From assembly GCF_021730395.1 (NCBI RefSeq), contig NC_069362.1:78384001-78448000 (forward strand): 64,000 nt of DNA, read 5' to 3'. This DNA comes from Mercenaria mercenaria (lineage: Eukaryota > Mollusca > Bivalvia > Venerida > Veneridae). How positions within the stretch are numbered: the stretch's first letter is position 1; each line of letters starts with the position of its first letter. Of this stretch, positions 47,185 through 58,139 are shown in pieces. Both the position numbers and the translations under genes were made by a program. Below the pieces are notes generated by a model that did no database searches, was not told where the DNA came from, and saw only the letters and a program-made list of their open reading frames with translations.

Positions 47185-50100
47185 GTAAGTGTCTCGCCTC
47201 AAAATAATTTTACAGAAATGTAACTGTCTGACGAATAGTGAAGTTTGCACATAATGGGACGCATATATTCAATGTCATTTGCCTTGGCTTTACTATAATG
47301 CACCAGATATTTCTCCTGAACTCTATATGCCTTATATGTTTCTCTTGCACTTACATGATGATTTTATTTCAGCATTGATTCTCTACTGGTTAAGTGGAAT
47401 AGGGATAACTGCTGGTGCTCACAGACTCTGGTCACACAGATCATACAAGGCAAAGCTACCATTGAGGGTCATTCTCGCTCTGTTAAACTCAATGGCTTTC
47501 CAGGTAACTTAAATTTAGTATACACATCTCACTAACCAAAGCTGCGGTATCACTAGTCAGCAGATCAAGACCATTTTAAACAAGAGCTGTCAAAACCGCC
47601 TCGGTAGCCTAGTGGTAGAGCGTCCGCTTCGTGTGCGGGAGGTCGTGGGTTCGATCCCCGGTCGCGTCATACCAAAGACGTAAAAAATGGTACTAGCAGC
47701 TTCCTCGCTTGGCGCTCAGCATTAAGGGGTTTGTGCTAGGAATGGTCAGCCCGGTGTCAGTATAATGTGACTGGGTGGGGTAACATGCCACGTGTCTACT
47801 GCGTGATATTCCAGTGAGGCAGCACTATAAAGTTGGGCATTGTGCTTACTGCTACAAGTAGACACCGTCGTTTATATGACTGAAAAATTGTTGAAAAAGA
47901 TGTTAAACCCGAACACACACACACACACACACACGCACACACACACACACACACACAAGAGCTGTGTAAAGGGGCATCATTTAAAATTGCAAAACAAGGT
48001 TATGGAACCTGTACATTGCATATCAGCTCATGACAGTTGACAAGTTTGTGAAGTTTCAATCCATTCCCGTTTTGTGGGTACTGAGTTATCTGCTTACATA
48101 CAAAAACTTAGCCAAAAATAGCTAAGTCGAAAAAGGGGCATAACTTTGTGAAAGACAAAAAACAAAGTAGAGTTATGGAACCTGTGCATTGCATGTCAAA
48201 TTATGATTACATACAAAAACTTAGCCAAAAATAGCTAAGTCGAAAAAGGGGCATAACTTTGTGAAAGACAAAAACAAAGTAGAGTTATGGAACCTGTGCA
48301 TTGCATGTCAAATTATGACAATGAACAAGTGTGCGAAATTTCAATCCATTCACATTAGTGGGTACTGAGATACCAGCTTACATACAAAAACTGCTAAGTC
48401 GTAAAAGGGGCATTCTAGCATAAAAACTGCTGTTCTTGTCACTTTTCGGGGGTGTTTTAACAGAGATTCTCGCGCTCACGTGCTGTTAAAAGACCTTTTT
48501 ATATATGCGCGTTTCATGGCAAAGCGTAAACGCAAATTACGGCCCCAAAACGGATAAATCAAAAGGAAATGACGTCAGTGTGAAAAAAAAAACAACACAG
48601 ACATTGCCATGCGTTTCATGGAAATTTAATGATGTTGAGGGATAATTTATTCATCAGTTTTTACGCGTTTATGCTAGAATAGCGTTAACGCATGTTTATT
48701 TCGTATTACAACATCTTAAGAATCCCTCGGAAAACGTTGATACCCTCGCCCTGCCGGGCTCGGGCACAAACCAATCCCTCAGGATTCTGTAGTTCTTATA
48801 TCACGAAAAACATGCGTTATTACCACATAATTTTGTAAAAATACAAAATAGAGTTATGGAGTATGTGCACTGCATCATCGCAGTGAAAAAGTGTGTGAAG
48901 TTTCAGTCCATTTTCATTAGTGGATAGGCCTACTGAGATACCAGGTTACATATAAAACCTTAACCAAAAATTTCTCAGTCAAAAAAGGGGCATAATTTTG
49001 TAAAATAGCAAAATAGAATGAGTTATAGAATCTGTACAGTGTAAGTCAGTTTATCACCGTAAAAGGTGTGTGAAGTTTCCACCCATAAGTGGTTACTGAG
49101 ATAACAGCTTACATACAAAAACTTTACCAAATCGGGACGCTGACGCATGGGTGAGTCCAATAACTCTACAGTACCTATTCTTTGACTAGTCGAGCTAAAA
49201 ATAGATAAAGTATGAAAATATTAAAAATGAATATGTCGGTCATGCAAATGTTATTCCTTCCTACTTTTCGCAGAGGGAAGGGCAGGCAGCGAATCTATAT
49301 ACACGCATTTTCAAACTATTTATAGGCAATTTGCGGTTTCATGAACATCGTTACTTAAGATACTTTGTGGTTTCTTAAAGCGACATTTCATGGATTTGTT
49401 GCTATTTCATATATAAAAATATGAAATACCATAAACTAGTCATGCTATATATATTGTGGTGCCGAGACTTAAATTTTGACGAACTCGGTTGATAACTTGC
49501 AAAATATTAGCAGAAAAATACCAGGGTATCACTAATCTAGCTCAGTCTGGTCAGGATCCATGCTGTTCGCTAACAGTTTCTCTAATTACTATAGGCTTTG
49601 AAAGCGAACAGCATGGCATGGATCCTGACCAGACTGCGCGGATGCAAATCCACTATGTTGGTTTTCTCATTGCGCGGCTCATATAAACAATGATATTAGT
49701 ATTTTTGAATCGTATGTCGCGTGCGCGAATTAACTAAGTAGGTGTTCCGAAAACACTGAACTACAAAGTAACATGATAAAATGCAGACCCAGCCTGACTA
49801 GAGTTATAAAATATCTTCTCAGATCAAGTTCAGTTTTGTTTCCTTATCATCTCTCAGTTAGTAACTTAGTATGTAAGTATTCAATACAAATAACACATCT
49901 TTTTCTTGAACCGATGTTATATCAATACTAGTACCAATTTAGATATTTTAGCTTTCATTACGGATACTATGAACAACATTTTATAATTATAATAAAACTG
50001 ATTTCTGATCTGTTCGCTTTCACCTTGAGCTAAAATCATGTCAGAGCTAAAATCATACCTGGTTTAAACGTAAACTACGTTAAAAACTCTATATTGTTCC

Positions 50101-53100
50101 AGATTATTTGTAGATGACGCTACGCGAGAGATTTATAAATAGTTTCCCTGTGCAAGTTAGGTAAAGAGAGAGCTAGCATTGCTAGAACAGTAAGGAGTTT
50201 TGTGTTTATGTCTACACCTGTACCCCCACAGCAGGCAGGTGCTGCACAGCATGTAGGCGGACACTTATTCTCCCTGGGGCTGTATGTAGTCCAGTCACAA
50301 GTCTTGTTTACATTGCCACAACAATCATTTGGACAGTTGTTAACGTCCTCACCAGGATCACATATCAGGTTATAGCACGTGTCGGGAACATTATCTGCAC
50401 GTGTATATTCATCTTTGCAATGGTCATTAAAACATGACGCGAAAAGCCGACAGAATCCTGGAAATTTATATATACGTCTTATATTACTCATACAAAGTCC
50501 AAAGGTTCTGTTCTGTCCAAGACATCCCCCACAGTGGTAGGCCCCTTTCTTGTTTCCATTTCCTGCTTTAGTGTCTGTACCACGTGATCCGCAGTATTTG
50601 TTAGTTGAACCCCCTTGATAGGTGTAGCCGTCGCAGTTATTCGGAGACTGGTTGTAGTTGTTACAGCAGACGTATGAATGTATTCTCGACACACCTCCCA
50701 AACTAAACGCCAAACATTGGCCTTCCGGTGCTTGATCCCCAGTCCTTCGTTCAACACGAAAAGTCGAAACGACATTCAGTGCACTTAAGAAGCTCAGGAA
50801 AACAAAAACACAGCAAAAATCCATAGTCATATTAGACTCTTCCACGCGTTTATAATACATATTAAAGTATGTATTCGCTAAGACAGATCAGTGCTACAGA
50901 CTATAGTCATATCAGCACGGAGAACTGTTTTGTACCACCCTCAATTCTACGATATTTATAGAGAATCTCTCGCAGTGTAGAAAACTGATAAAAGTAAACT
51001 TTTTGTGTTGCTGCAGACGAGACTTAGTATAAATCTGTCAGACGTATAAATTAACTTCCTGGTAGCAACCTATTTTAAACTTTATGTAGCAAGGAATATT
51101 GACGTACGCAGCTGACATATGCAACAGAATACTGACAAATGCAACACAAAATAGTGACCTATGTAGCACAGAATAATGAGATATGCACCACGGAATACTG
51201 ACATATGCAGCCGAAATATGCAACAGAATACTGACAAATGCAACACAAAATAGTGACTTATGTATCAAAGAATTATGACATATGCACCAGTCCACAGAAT
51301 ACTGACATGCAACAAAAAATACTGACATGCAGCAGCACAATATACTGACGTATGCAACACAGAATACTGACATGCAGCAGCACAAAATTCTGACATATGC
51401 AACACAGAACACTGACAAGCAGCGGCACAAAGTACTGAGATATGCACCATAGAATACTGACATGCAGCAGCACAAAATACTGACATATGCACCACAGTAT
51501 ACTGACATGCGCAGCAGCATAGAATACTGAGATATGCACCACAGCACAAAATACTGACATATGCACCACAGCATACTGATATGCAGAAGCATCAGAATGC
51601 TGACATATACATCATAGAATACTGCCATGCAGTAGCATAGAATACTGATATATGCACCACAGCATACTGACATGCAGCAGCATAGAATACTGACATATGC
51701 ACCACAGCACAAAATACTGGCATATGCACCACAGCATACTGACATTCAGTAGCATAGAATACTGACATGCAGTAGCATAGAATATTCACATATGCACTAC
51801 AGAAAACTGACATGCAGCAGCACAATTACTGACATATGCACCACAAAATACAGACATGCAGTAGCACAAAATACTGATGTATGCACCACAGAATACGGAC
51901 ATGCAGTAGCGTAGAAAACTGACATATGCACCACAGCATACTGACATGCAATAGCATAGAATACTGACATATGCACCACAGAATACGGACATGCAGTAGC
52001 ACAGAATACTGACATATGCACCACAGAATACTGACATGCAGTAGCATAGAATACTGACAAATGCAGCACAGAATACTGACATGCAGTAGCATAGAATACT
52101 GTCATATGCAACACAGAATACTGACATGCAGTAGCATAGAATACTGACATATGCACCACAGAATACTGACATGCAGCAGCACAAAATACTGACATATGCA
52201 TCACAAAATACTGACATGCAGTAGCAGAAAATACTGATGTATGCACCACAGAATACGGACATGCAGTAGCACTGAATACTGACATATGCACCACAGAATA
52301 CTGACATGCAGTAGCATAGAATACTGACAAATGCAGCACAGAATACTGACATGCAGTAGCATAGAATACTGTCATATGCAACACAGAATACTGACATGCA
52401 GTAGCATAGAATACTGACATATGCACCACAAAATACTGACATGCAGCAGCACAAAATACTGACATATGCACCACAAAATACTGACATGCAGTAGCAGAAA
52501 ATACTGATGTATGCACCACAGAATACGGACATGCAGTAGCATAGAATACTGACATATGCCCCACAGAATACTGACATGCAGTAGCATAGAATACTGACAT
52601 ATGCACCACAGAATACGGACATGCAGTAGCACTGAATACTGACAAATGCACCACAGAATACTGACATGCAGTAGCACAGAATACTGACATATGCACCACA
52701 GAGTAGAAACTTATGTATAGCAGCACAAAATACTGACGTATGCACCACAGAATACTGACATGCAGTAGCACAGAATACTGTCATATGCACCACAGAATAC
52801 TGGCATGCAGTAGCATATAATACTGACGCATGCACCACAAAATACGGACATGTAGTAGTATAGAATACTGACATATGCACCACAGAATACTGACATGCAG
52901 TAGCACAGAATACTGACATATGCACCACAGAATACTGACATGCAGTTACACAGAATACTGGCATGCACCACAGAATACTGACATGCAGTAGCATAGAATA
53001 CTGATGTATGTACCACAAAATACTGACATGCAGCAGCAGCACAAAATACTGACGTATGCAACACAGAATACTGACATGCAACAACACAAAATACTGACAT

Positions 53101-56100
53101 ATGCACCACAGCATACTGACATGCGCAGCAGCATAGAATACTGAGATATGCACCACAGCACAAAATACTGACATATGCATCACAGCATACTGATATGCAG
53201 TAGCATCAGAATGCTGACATATACATCATAGAATACTGCCATGCAGTAGCATAGAATACTGACATAATGCATCACAGCATACTGACATGCAGCAGCATAG
53301 AATACTGACATATGCACCACAGCACAAAATATTGGCATATGCGCCACAGTATACTGACATGCAGTAGCGTAGAATACTGACATGCAGTAGCATAGAATAC
53401 TGACATATGCACCACAGCATACTGACATGCACTAGCATAGAAAACTGACATATGCACCATAGATTACTGACATGCAGTAGCATAGAATATTGACATATGC
53501 ACTACAGAATACTGACATGAAGCATCACAAAATACTGACATATGCACCACAAAATACTGACATGCAGTAGCACAAAATACTGACGTATGCACCACAGAAT
53601 ACGGACATGCAGTAGCAAAGAATACTGACATATGCACCAGAGAATACTGACATGCAGTAGCAGAGGATACTGACATATACACCACTGAATACGGACATGC
53701 AGTAGCACAGAATACTGACAAATGCACCACAGAATACTGACATGTAGTAGTACAGAATACTGACATATGCACCACAGAATAGAGACTTATGTATGGCAGC
53801 ACAAAATACTGACGTATGCACCACAGAATACTGACATGCAGTAGCACACAATACTGTCGTATGCACCACAGAATACTGACATGCAGTAGTATAGGATACT
53901 GACATATGCACCACAGAATACTGACATGCAGTAGGATAGAATACTGACACATGCACCAGAGAATACGGACATGTAGTAGTAAAGAATACTGACATATGCA
54001 CCACAGAATACTGACATGCAGCAGAACAAAATACTGTCGTATGCACCACAGAATACTCACATGCAGTAGGTATGAATACTGACGCATGCACCACAGAATA
54101 CTGACATGCACTAGGATAGAATACTGGCGCATGCACCACAGAATACGGACATGTAGTAGTATAGAATACTGACATATGCACCACAGAATACTGACATGCA
54201 CCACAGAAAACTGACATGCAGTAGCATAGAATACTGACATATGCATCACAGATTATTGACATGCAGTAGCATTGAATACTGATGTATGCACCACAAAATA
54301 CTGACATGCAGCTGCACCAAATACTGACATATGCAGCACAGAATACTGACATGCAGTAACATAGAATACTGACATATGCAGCACAGAATACTGACATGCA
54401 GTAGCATAGAATACTGACATATGCAACACAGAATACTGACATGCAGTAGCATAGAATACTGACATATGCACCACAGAATATGGACGTACAGTAGCATAGA
54501 ATACAGACAAATGCACCATAGAATACGGACATGCAGTAACATGAATACTGACAAATGCAATACAGAATACTGACAATTCTTTGTCTCTATAATAACAGAA
54601 TGACATCATTGAATGGGCTCGTGACCACAGAGTGCACCACAAATACTCGGAAACTGATGCAGATCCACATAATGCCAAGCGCGGGTTCTTCTTTTCCCAT
54701 ATCGGTTGGCTGCTTGTAAGGAAACACCCGGATGTGAAAAGGAAGGGGAAGCAACTCGACATCTCAGATCTTCTGGCTGACCCCGTCCTTCGTGTCCAAC
54801 GAAAGTAAGTAGATTATACCTTATAGTAGCTGCACTTCTAGTTACCCAACTCCGTAAACAGAGTTAGGTTCATTTTGCTATAAATACAGAATATCACAAA
54901 AGGAAAGAGAGCATAACTCTGGCTCTACTGATTATTGAATTAATAACAAAAATTTAATCATTTCCAGGGCATAACATTTAAGATATTTCTATGATATTGG
55001 TATTAGTGATTCGCTTTATACATGGCGGATAATGTCCTGAAAACGTAACTTTAGAACTTTTTTAATGACTTTTAAAATCAGGGGTCTGGGAGCATCTGCC
55101 ATTTAAAGTGCCTCGAGTTTTCTTTGTCGGAATGATTACATTTAGTTTGGTCTAAGTTTTTCTTTCGTAAGACTGTTTTACTGAAATGTTGCAATTATTT
55201 CGATATTTTGTTTCACATATAACCGTATTTGCCGGGATATCCAGTCTTCTGAAATGTTTCACATGGCCAAAATAATTTCACTGAAATGTCTCTTTAGTGG
55301 CCCTCTACAAATTTCCTTCAAACCATTATTCATTCCTTTACAAAAAGTCATTTCAAATGGCTGAACTAAAAATCTTCAAACTTTATATTCTCCTAATCGC
55401 TGGTTTGTTTTTGAAATAATTTATTATATATTAAATTCGTATGGATCATCCTGCAAGCTTTTACATTTTCTTTTGATTCTTCAAATATATGCCACCAAAA
55501 CTAAAAGGAAAAAATCTTCAAACAACCAAACCAGTTGTTCAATTTTGAAATAATTTGACAGAAATTTGTCTTTGGTTTTGTGAAAAACATAGCCACCAGA
55601 CACTTTTCTTTATATGTCTAAAGTGAAAACTTTAAAAAGCTCGTTTATCATATTTATACCTTTTGATATCATACGCGAATGGAAAAAGCCGTCTGTTAAA
55701 CCATTTATATTGGAGATAATAATTATATTGTAGTCTGTCGACACTAAACTTAGTACTGTTTCAAAGCCTGTCAGTATGCGCTTCTGAACATTGAGCCTTC
55801 TGGAACCATTCAATGGACAATAAAACATAGTAATTTTGAGAGAATTAACTTGAAAGTGTCGTGCATGTAGAAACATACTATTTCCAAAGGGGAACAAATA
55901 AAGATATTTCAACAATCTGTTTCAGATTTTACCTGCCGTCAGTGGTGCTGCTATGTTTTGCCATTCCGTCGATGGTCCCTGTGTATTTTTGGGGAGAGAA
56001 TCTCATCACTGCCTTTGTGTTATGTGGTCTGTTGAAGTACTGTGCTATATTGAATGCCACATGGTTTGTGAACAGTATAGCTCATCTTTGGGGTATGAGA

Positions 56101-56370
56101 CCCTATGACGTTCGTATTAATCCAGCTGAAAATAGGATGGTCGCAACCGTTGCCATGGGTGAAGGTTTCCATAACTACCACCATACGTTTCCTCAGGATT
56201 ATTCCACCGCCGAGTTCAAATGGTTTCTTAACTTTTCGACATTATTTATTGATATTTTTGCATTTTTCGGACTTGCATATGACAGGAAAACTATGCCTAA
56301 ACCATTTATTGAGAAGCGAAGACAACGGACTGGTGATAAAAGTGCACTTGCTGGAAGAAAAATAAAATGA
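46956..56370 (+). CDS. SCD: Stearoyl-CoA (delta-9 acyl-CoA) desaturase, gene C
   Basis: Coding exons 46,956-47,184, 47,373-47,503, 54,599-54,804 and 55,926-56,370 join in phases 1, 0 and 2 into 336 residues, two fewer than gene A. The three histidine boxes HRLWSH, DHRVHH and HNYHH and the NSIAHLWG metal-site segment are intact, with GT-AG introns throughout. Exon 3 protein is identical to gene A, exon 2 differs at one residue (P-L-R for P-M-R), exon 1 at seven plus a two-residue indel and exon 4 at about seven, so the two are recent duplicates. Expected activity: ER-membrane insertion of the delta-9 double bond into saturated acyl-CoA. Intron 2 (7.1 kb) holds an intact minus-strand gene and a giant minisatellite; the promoter has a DR1 site. 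Confidence 0.95.
47373..47503 (+). CDS. SCD: Gene C coding exon 2 (histidine box 1)
   Basis: 131 nt after acceptor TTTCAG; contains AGAHRLWSHRSYKAKLP. Donor CAG|GTAACT, phase 0. Confidence 0.95.
47591..47955 (+). mobile_element. tRNA-derived SINE with exact target duplication
   Basis: Flanked by CAAGAGCTGT at 47,581-47,590 and again at 47,956-47,965, a perfect 10-bp target duplication. The head has A box TAGCCTAGTGGTAGAGCG and B box GGGTTCGATCCCCGG, with an anticodon arm (TCCGC-TTCGTGT-GCGGG) like tRNA-Thr(CGT). The body includes TTCCTCGCTTGGCGCTCAGC, the tail GAAAAATTGTTGAAAAAGAT and TTAAAC, and the 3' end is a (CA)n run. Mobilised by a LINE in trans, as known for SINEs. Not in gene A. Confidence 0.85.
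47966..49205 (+). repeat. Tandem-repeat-bearing dispersed element in intron 2 of gene C
   Basis: Units of about 170 bp share AAAGGGGCATAACTTTGTGA, GTTATGGAACCTGTGCATTG and GATACCAGCTTACATACAAA. They are interrupted at 48,415-48,840 by the inverted copy of the 46,140 repeat. The AAGAGCTGT left flank (split by the SINE) and a right end near GACTAGTCGAGCTAAAAATA probably bound the host element. Confidence 0.6.
48415..48840 (-). repeat. Inverted copy of the 46,140-46,550 repeat
   Basis: Reads in inverse order: CTAGCATAAAAACTGC, TGTTAAAAGACCTTTTTATA, GCGTTTCATGGAAATTTAAT, GCCCTGCCGGGCTCGGGCAC, ATCACGAAAAACATGCGTTA. With the forward copy about 2 kb upstream it could form a long hairpin in the pre-mRNA, with exons 1 and 2 of gene C in the loop. 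Confidence 0.65.
49541..49645. mobile_element. Palindromic MITE in intron 2 of gene C
   Basis: CAGTCTGGTCAGGATCCATG and CTGTTCGCT on the left are matched inversely by AGCGAACAGCATGG and ATCCTGACCAGACTG on the right, separated by about 35 bp. The right arm carries a 5-bp repeat (CATGG). I know similar palindromes as very common in clam genomes, from memory only. Confidence 0.7.
50120..50860 (-). CDS. Nested cysteine-rich secreted protein, unknown family
   Basis: Single-exon frame of 246 codons on the strand opposite gene C, inside its intron 2. The likely start is the methionine at 50,830 (MTMDFCCVFVFLSFLSALNV), since this is where homology with the copy in gene A begins and where a signal peptide starts; that gives 236 residues. 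The mature part has 22 cysteines, including C-L-A-F-S-L-G-G region, VCCNNYNQSPNNC, CDPGEDVNNCPNDCC and CPPTCCAAPACC, two N-glycosylation sites (NRT, NKT) and a hydrophobic stretch near the C-terminus (LLTVLAMLALSL), possibly a membrane or GPI signal. I do not recognise the family. It is likely extracellular and disulfide-bonded. It moved with the desaturase block; the other copy (20,356-21,029) is broken. Confidence 0.75.
   Translation of the reverse strand: MYYKRVEESNMTMDFCCVFVFLSFLSALNVVSTFRVERRTGDQAPEGQCLAFSLGGVSRIHSYVCCNNYNQSPNNCDGYTYQGGSTNKYCGSRGTDTKAGNGNKKGAYHCGGCLGQNRTFGLCMSNIRRIYKFPGFCRLFASCFNDHCKDEYTRADNVPDTCYNLICDPGEDVNNCPNDCCGNVNKTCDWTTYSPRENKCPPTCCAAPACCGGTGVDINTKLLTVLAMLALSLPNLHRETIYKSLA
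51080..54575. repeat. 3.5-kb branch-point minisatellite in intron 2 of gene C
   Basis: A 22-23 bp monomer, GAATACTGACAT plus a variable ten to eleven bases, alternates between an ATGCACCACA form and a GCAGTAGCATA form, giving a 45-bp dimer over about 3.5 kb (roughly 150 monomers by length). Nearly every monomer contains TACTGAC, a close match to the metazoan splicing branch-point consensus. The last one, at 54,568-54,574, lies 25 nt before the exon 3 acceptor at 54,598 with a pyrimidine-rich stretch between (TTCTTTGTCTCT), exactly where a branch point should be. Because 45 is a multiple of three and the unit lacks minus-strand stops, long minus-strand frames (up to 465 codons) run through the array in three frames with 15-residue periods such as CYCMSVFCGAYVSIL; they are not supported as genes. 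Confidence 0.95.
54599..54804 (+). CDS. SCD: Gene C coding exon 3 (histidine box 2)
   Basis: 206 nt after acceptor AATAACAG; contains RDHRVHHKYSETDADPHN. Donor CGAAA|GTAAGT, phase 2. Confidence 0.95.
55926..56370 (+). CDS. SCD: Gene C coding exon 4 (histidine box 3, C-terminus)
   Basis: 445 nt after acceptor GTTTCAG; FYLPSVVLLCFAIPSMVPVY, NATWFVNSIAHLWGMRPYD, GEGFHNYHHTFPQDYS, basic tail ending GRKIK. Confidence 0.95.
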
Positions 56371-56562
56371 TTTGAGTTATTATTCATATTTCTGTTAGGC
56401 ATATATTGAGTCAACGTTCAGTTATAATTTTTGATTATTACGTCGTGTTGTGATGATTAAATATGTTTGCTCAGAAATGTTTTACTTCATTTTCTGAATA
56501 CATGTACATATATATAGAAGGAAAAAGGGTATTCTTGTTATGCAAATAAGTATACAATAAGA

Positions 56563-56568
56563 AATAAA
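56563..56568 (+). terminator. Probable polyadenylation signal of gene C
   Basis: AATAAA about 190 bp after the stop, in the same context as behind gene A. Confidence 0.5.
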
Positions 56569-57344
56569 AGCCGTCAAGACAATGATAGTTATATCTTTAA
56601 AAATATAATTTTGTCATTATTACATATTACAGCATTCATTAACTGATCTCAGCTGGTAGAACTTAAAGGCATTATCTAGACAGACTTTTGAATGTAGAAT
56701 TGTTCGTTATAGTTAAAAATACACGAAGAAAATGTAGAATTGCCTTTCTTTTATCTAATCCTTCAGAGCTCGTTGCTAAACAATACTTTTTTACTCGAAC
56801 TGTGAAATCATTTAACTTGGGGCGGTAGGGGGTGGGGGGGGGTTTGAATTCGTTGTTTTGGGGATTTGGTTTCGTGGATTGACCTAACCAATAGATCCAC
56901 GAAAATTAGTCCCGGACAAATATTAATGATATCACATTATTGAATCATGAGTGTGTTTAAAATCATTTCATTTTGATAACATTAAATAAAGGTACATTCT
57001 TTGATAAATTGTTCTCGTATACACACAACATGTGTATTAATGACATGTATTCTAATGCTCCACTCTCGTGATTCACCGAAAATTCTGACCCAACTGAAAC
57101 ATCAGGTCTGACGTTCCGCAGACACTTTGCTGTTTCTATATATGTTTTTATGTTTTCTTGGGCATGAAAACAATAAGAAAACTGGAAAAAGGTGAATAAT
57201 TGTACTTGATGTTCGCTTTAAAGAACAATTATGCAGATTAATAAAAACCCTATCCTAAGTCAGTCTTGAGTAAACTTGCTTAAAATGTTTGGTTAACATG
57301 TTAAAAGTATATATCCCATATTATCGATGGTTGGATTTATTTAA

Positions 57345-58139
57345 GGTTTAGGAGTATATCACCAAAACACAGAAATATTTTATAAACGAATAACATCGTT
57401 ACCAATATTTTACTTAACCATTACATGTTCTGCCGTACTGTCCCGTACTGAACATATTCTGAAAAAGTTGTCCCCCTTTGAAAATGAATGCCATTTGTAA
57501 AGAAAAAAAATTAACAATTGCTGAAAACTGACTGTGTTCCACTTAATTATGTGAAATTTCAACACTCGCATGTGATTGCAAATGAATCAAAACTAACATG
57601 TGTAACAGTTCTTTGAAAATGGTGAATTTTTGAAGGCGTTTGACTGCCCGAAAGTGGGTCCCATTTAGGCAGTCTTTTTTTCGGAATTCAATGTTTATAT
57701 TATTATACTGACACCTGTTTGTTTGTTTTTGTAATGAGAGCGTGTTTAGTACTTCTATTACTCTACAAAACAAGTGTCAGTATACTGATATAAGCATTGA
57801 ATTCCGAAAAAAGAACTGTTTAAACAGACCCCACTTCCAGACAGTCAAGCGCTTTTAAAAACTCACCATTTTCAAGGAACTGTTACACATGTTTGTTTTG
57901 ATGCATTTGTAATAGCGTGCGAGTGTTAAAATTTCACATAACTAGGTGGAACACAGTTTTCAGCGATTATTTATTTTTATTTCTTTACAAATGGCATTCA
58001 TTTTCAAAGGGGAACAACTTTTTCAGAATATTTTCAGTACAGGACGGTACGGCAGAACATGTAATGGTCAGGTAAAGTATTGGTAACGATGTTGTTCATT
58101 TATAAATATTTCTGTGTTTTGGTGATATACTCCTAAACC
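57345..58139. mobile_element. 795-bp foldback MITE with TTAA target site
   Basis: The element lies between TTAA at 57,341-57,344 and TTAA at 58,140-58,143. Its two halves are inverse copies almost to the centre near 57,742: left GGTTTAGGAGTATATCACCA, right TGGTGATATACTCCTAAACC, and further AATGCCATTTGTAAAG against its inverse. The matching place behind gene A (26,394-26,397, ATTTATTTAATACGAG) is the empty site with one TTAA. So the insertion came after the duplication, and TTAA points to a piggyBac-type transposase. The 76-residue minus-strand frame inside is palindrome sequence. Confidence 0.9.

Noticed and set aside
51080-54575. CRISPR array
   Set aside because: Repeats and the intervening bases are both repeated with only minor variation, there are no unique spacers, and the setting is an intron of an animal gene.
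51038-54762. Many long minus-strand frames (up to 465 codons) as protein genes
   Set aside because: They follow from a 45-bp stop-free repeat and overlap in all three frames; the last one is antisense to desaturase exon 3.
57543-57773. 76-residue minus-strand frame
   Set aside because: Part of the palindromic MITE arm.
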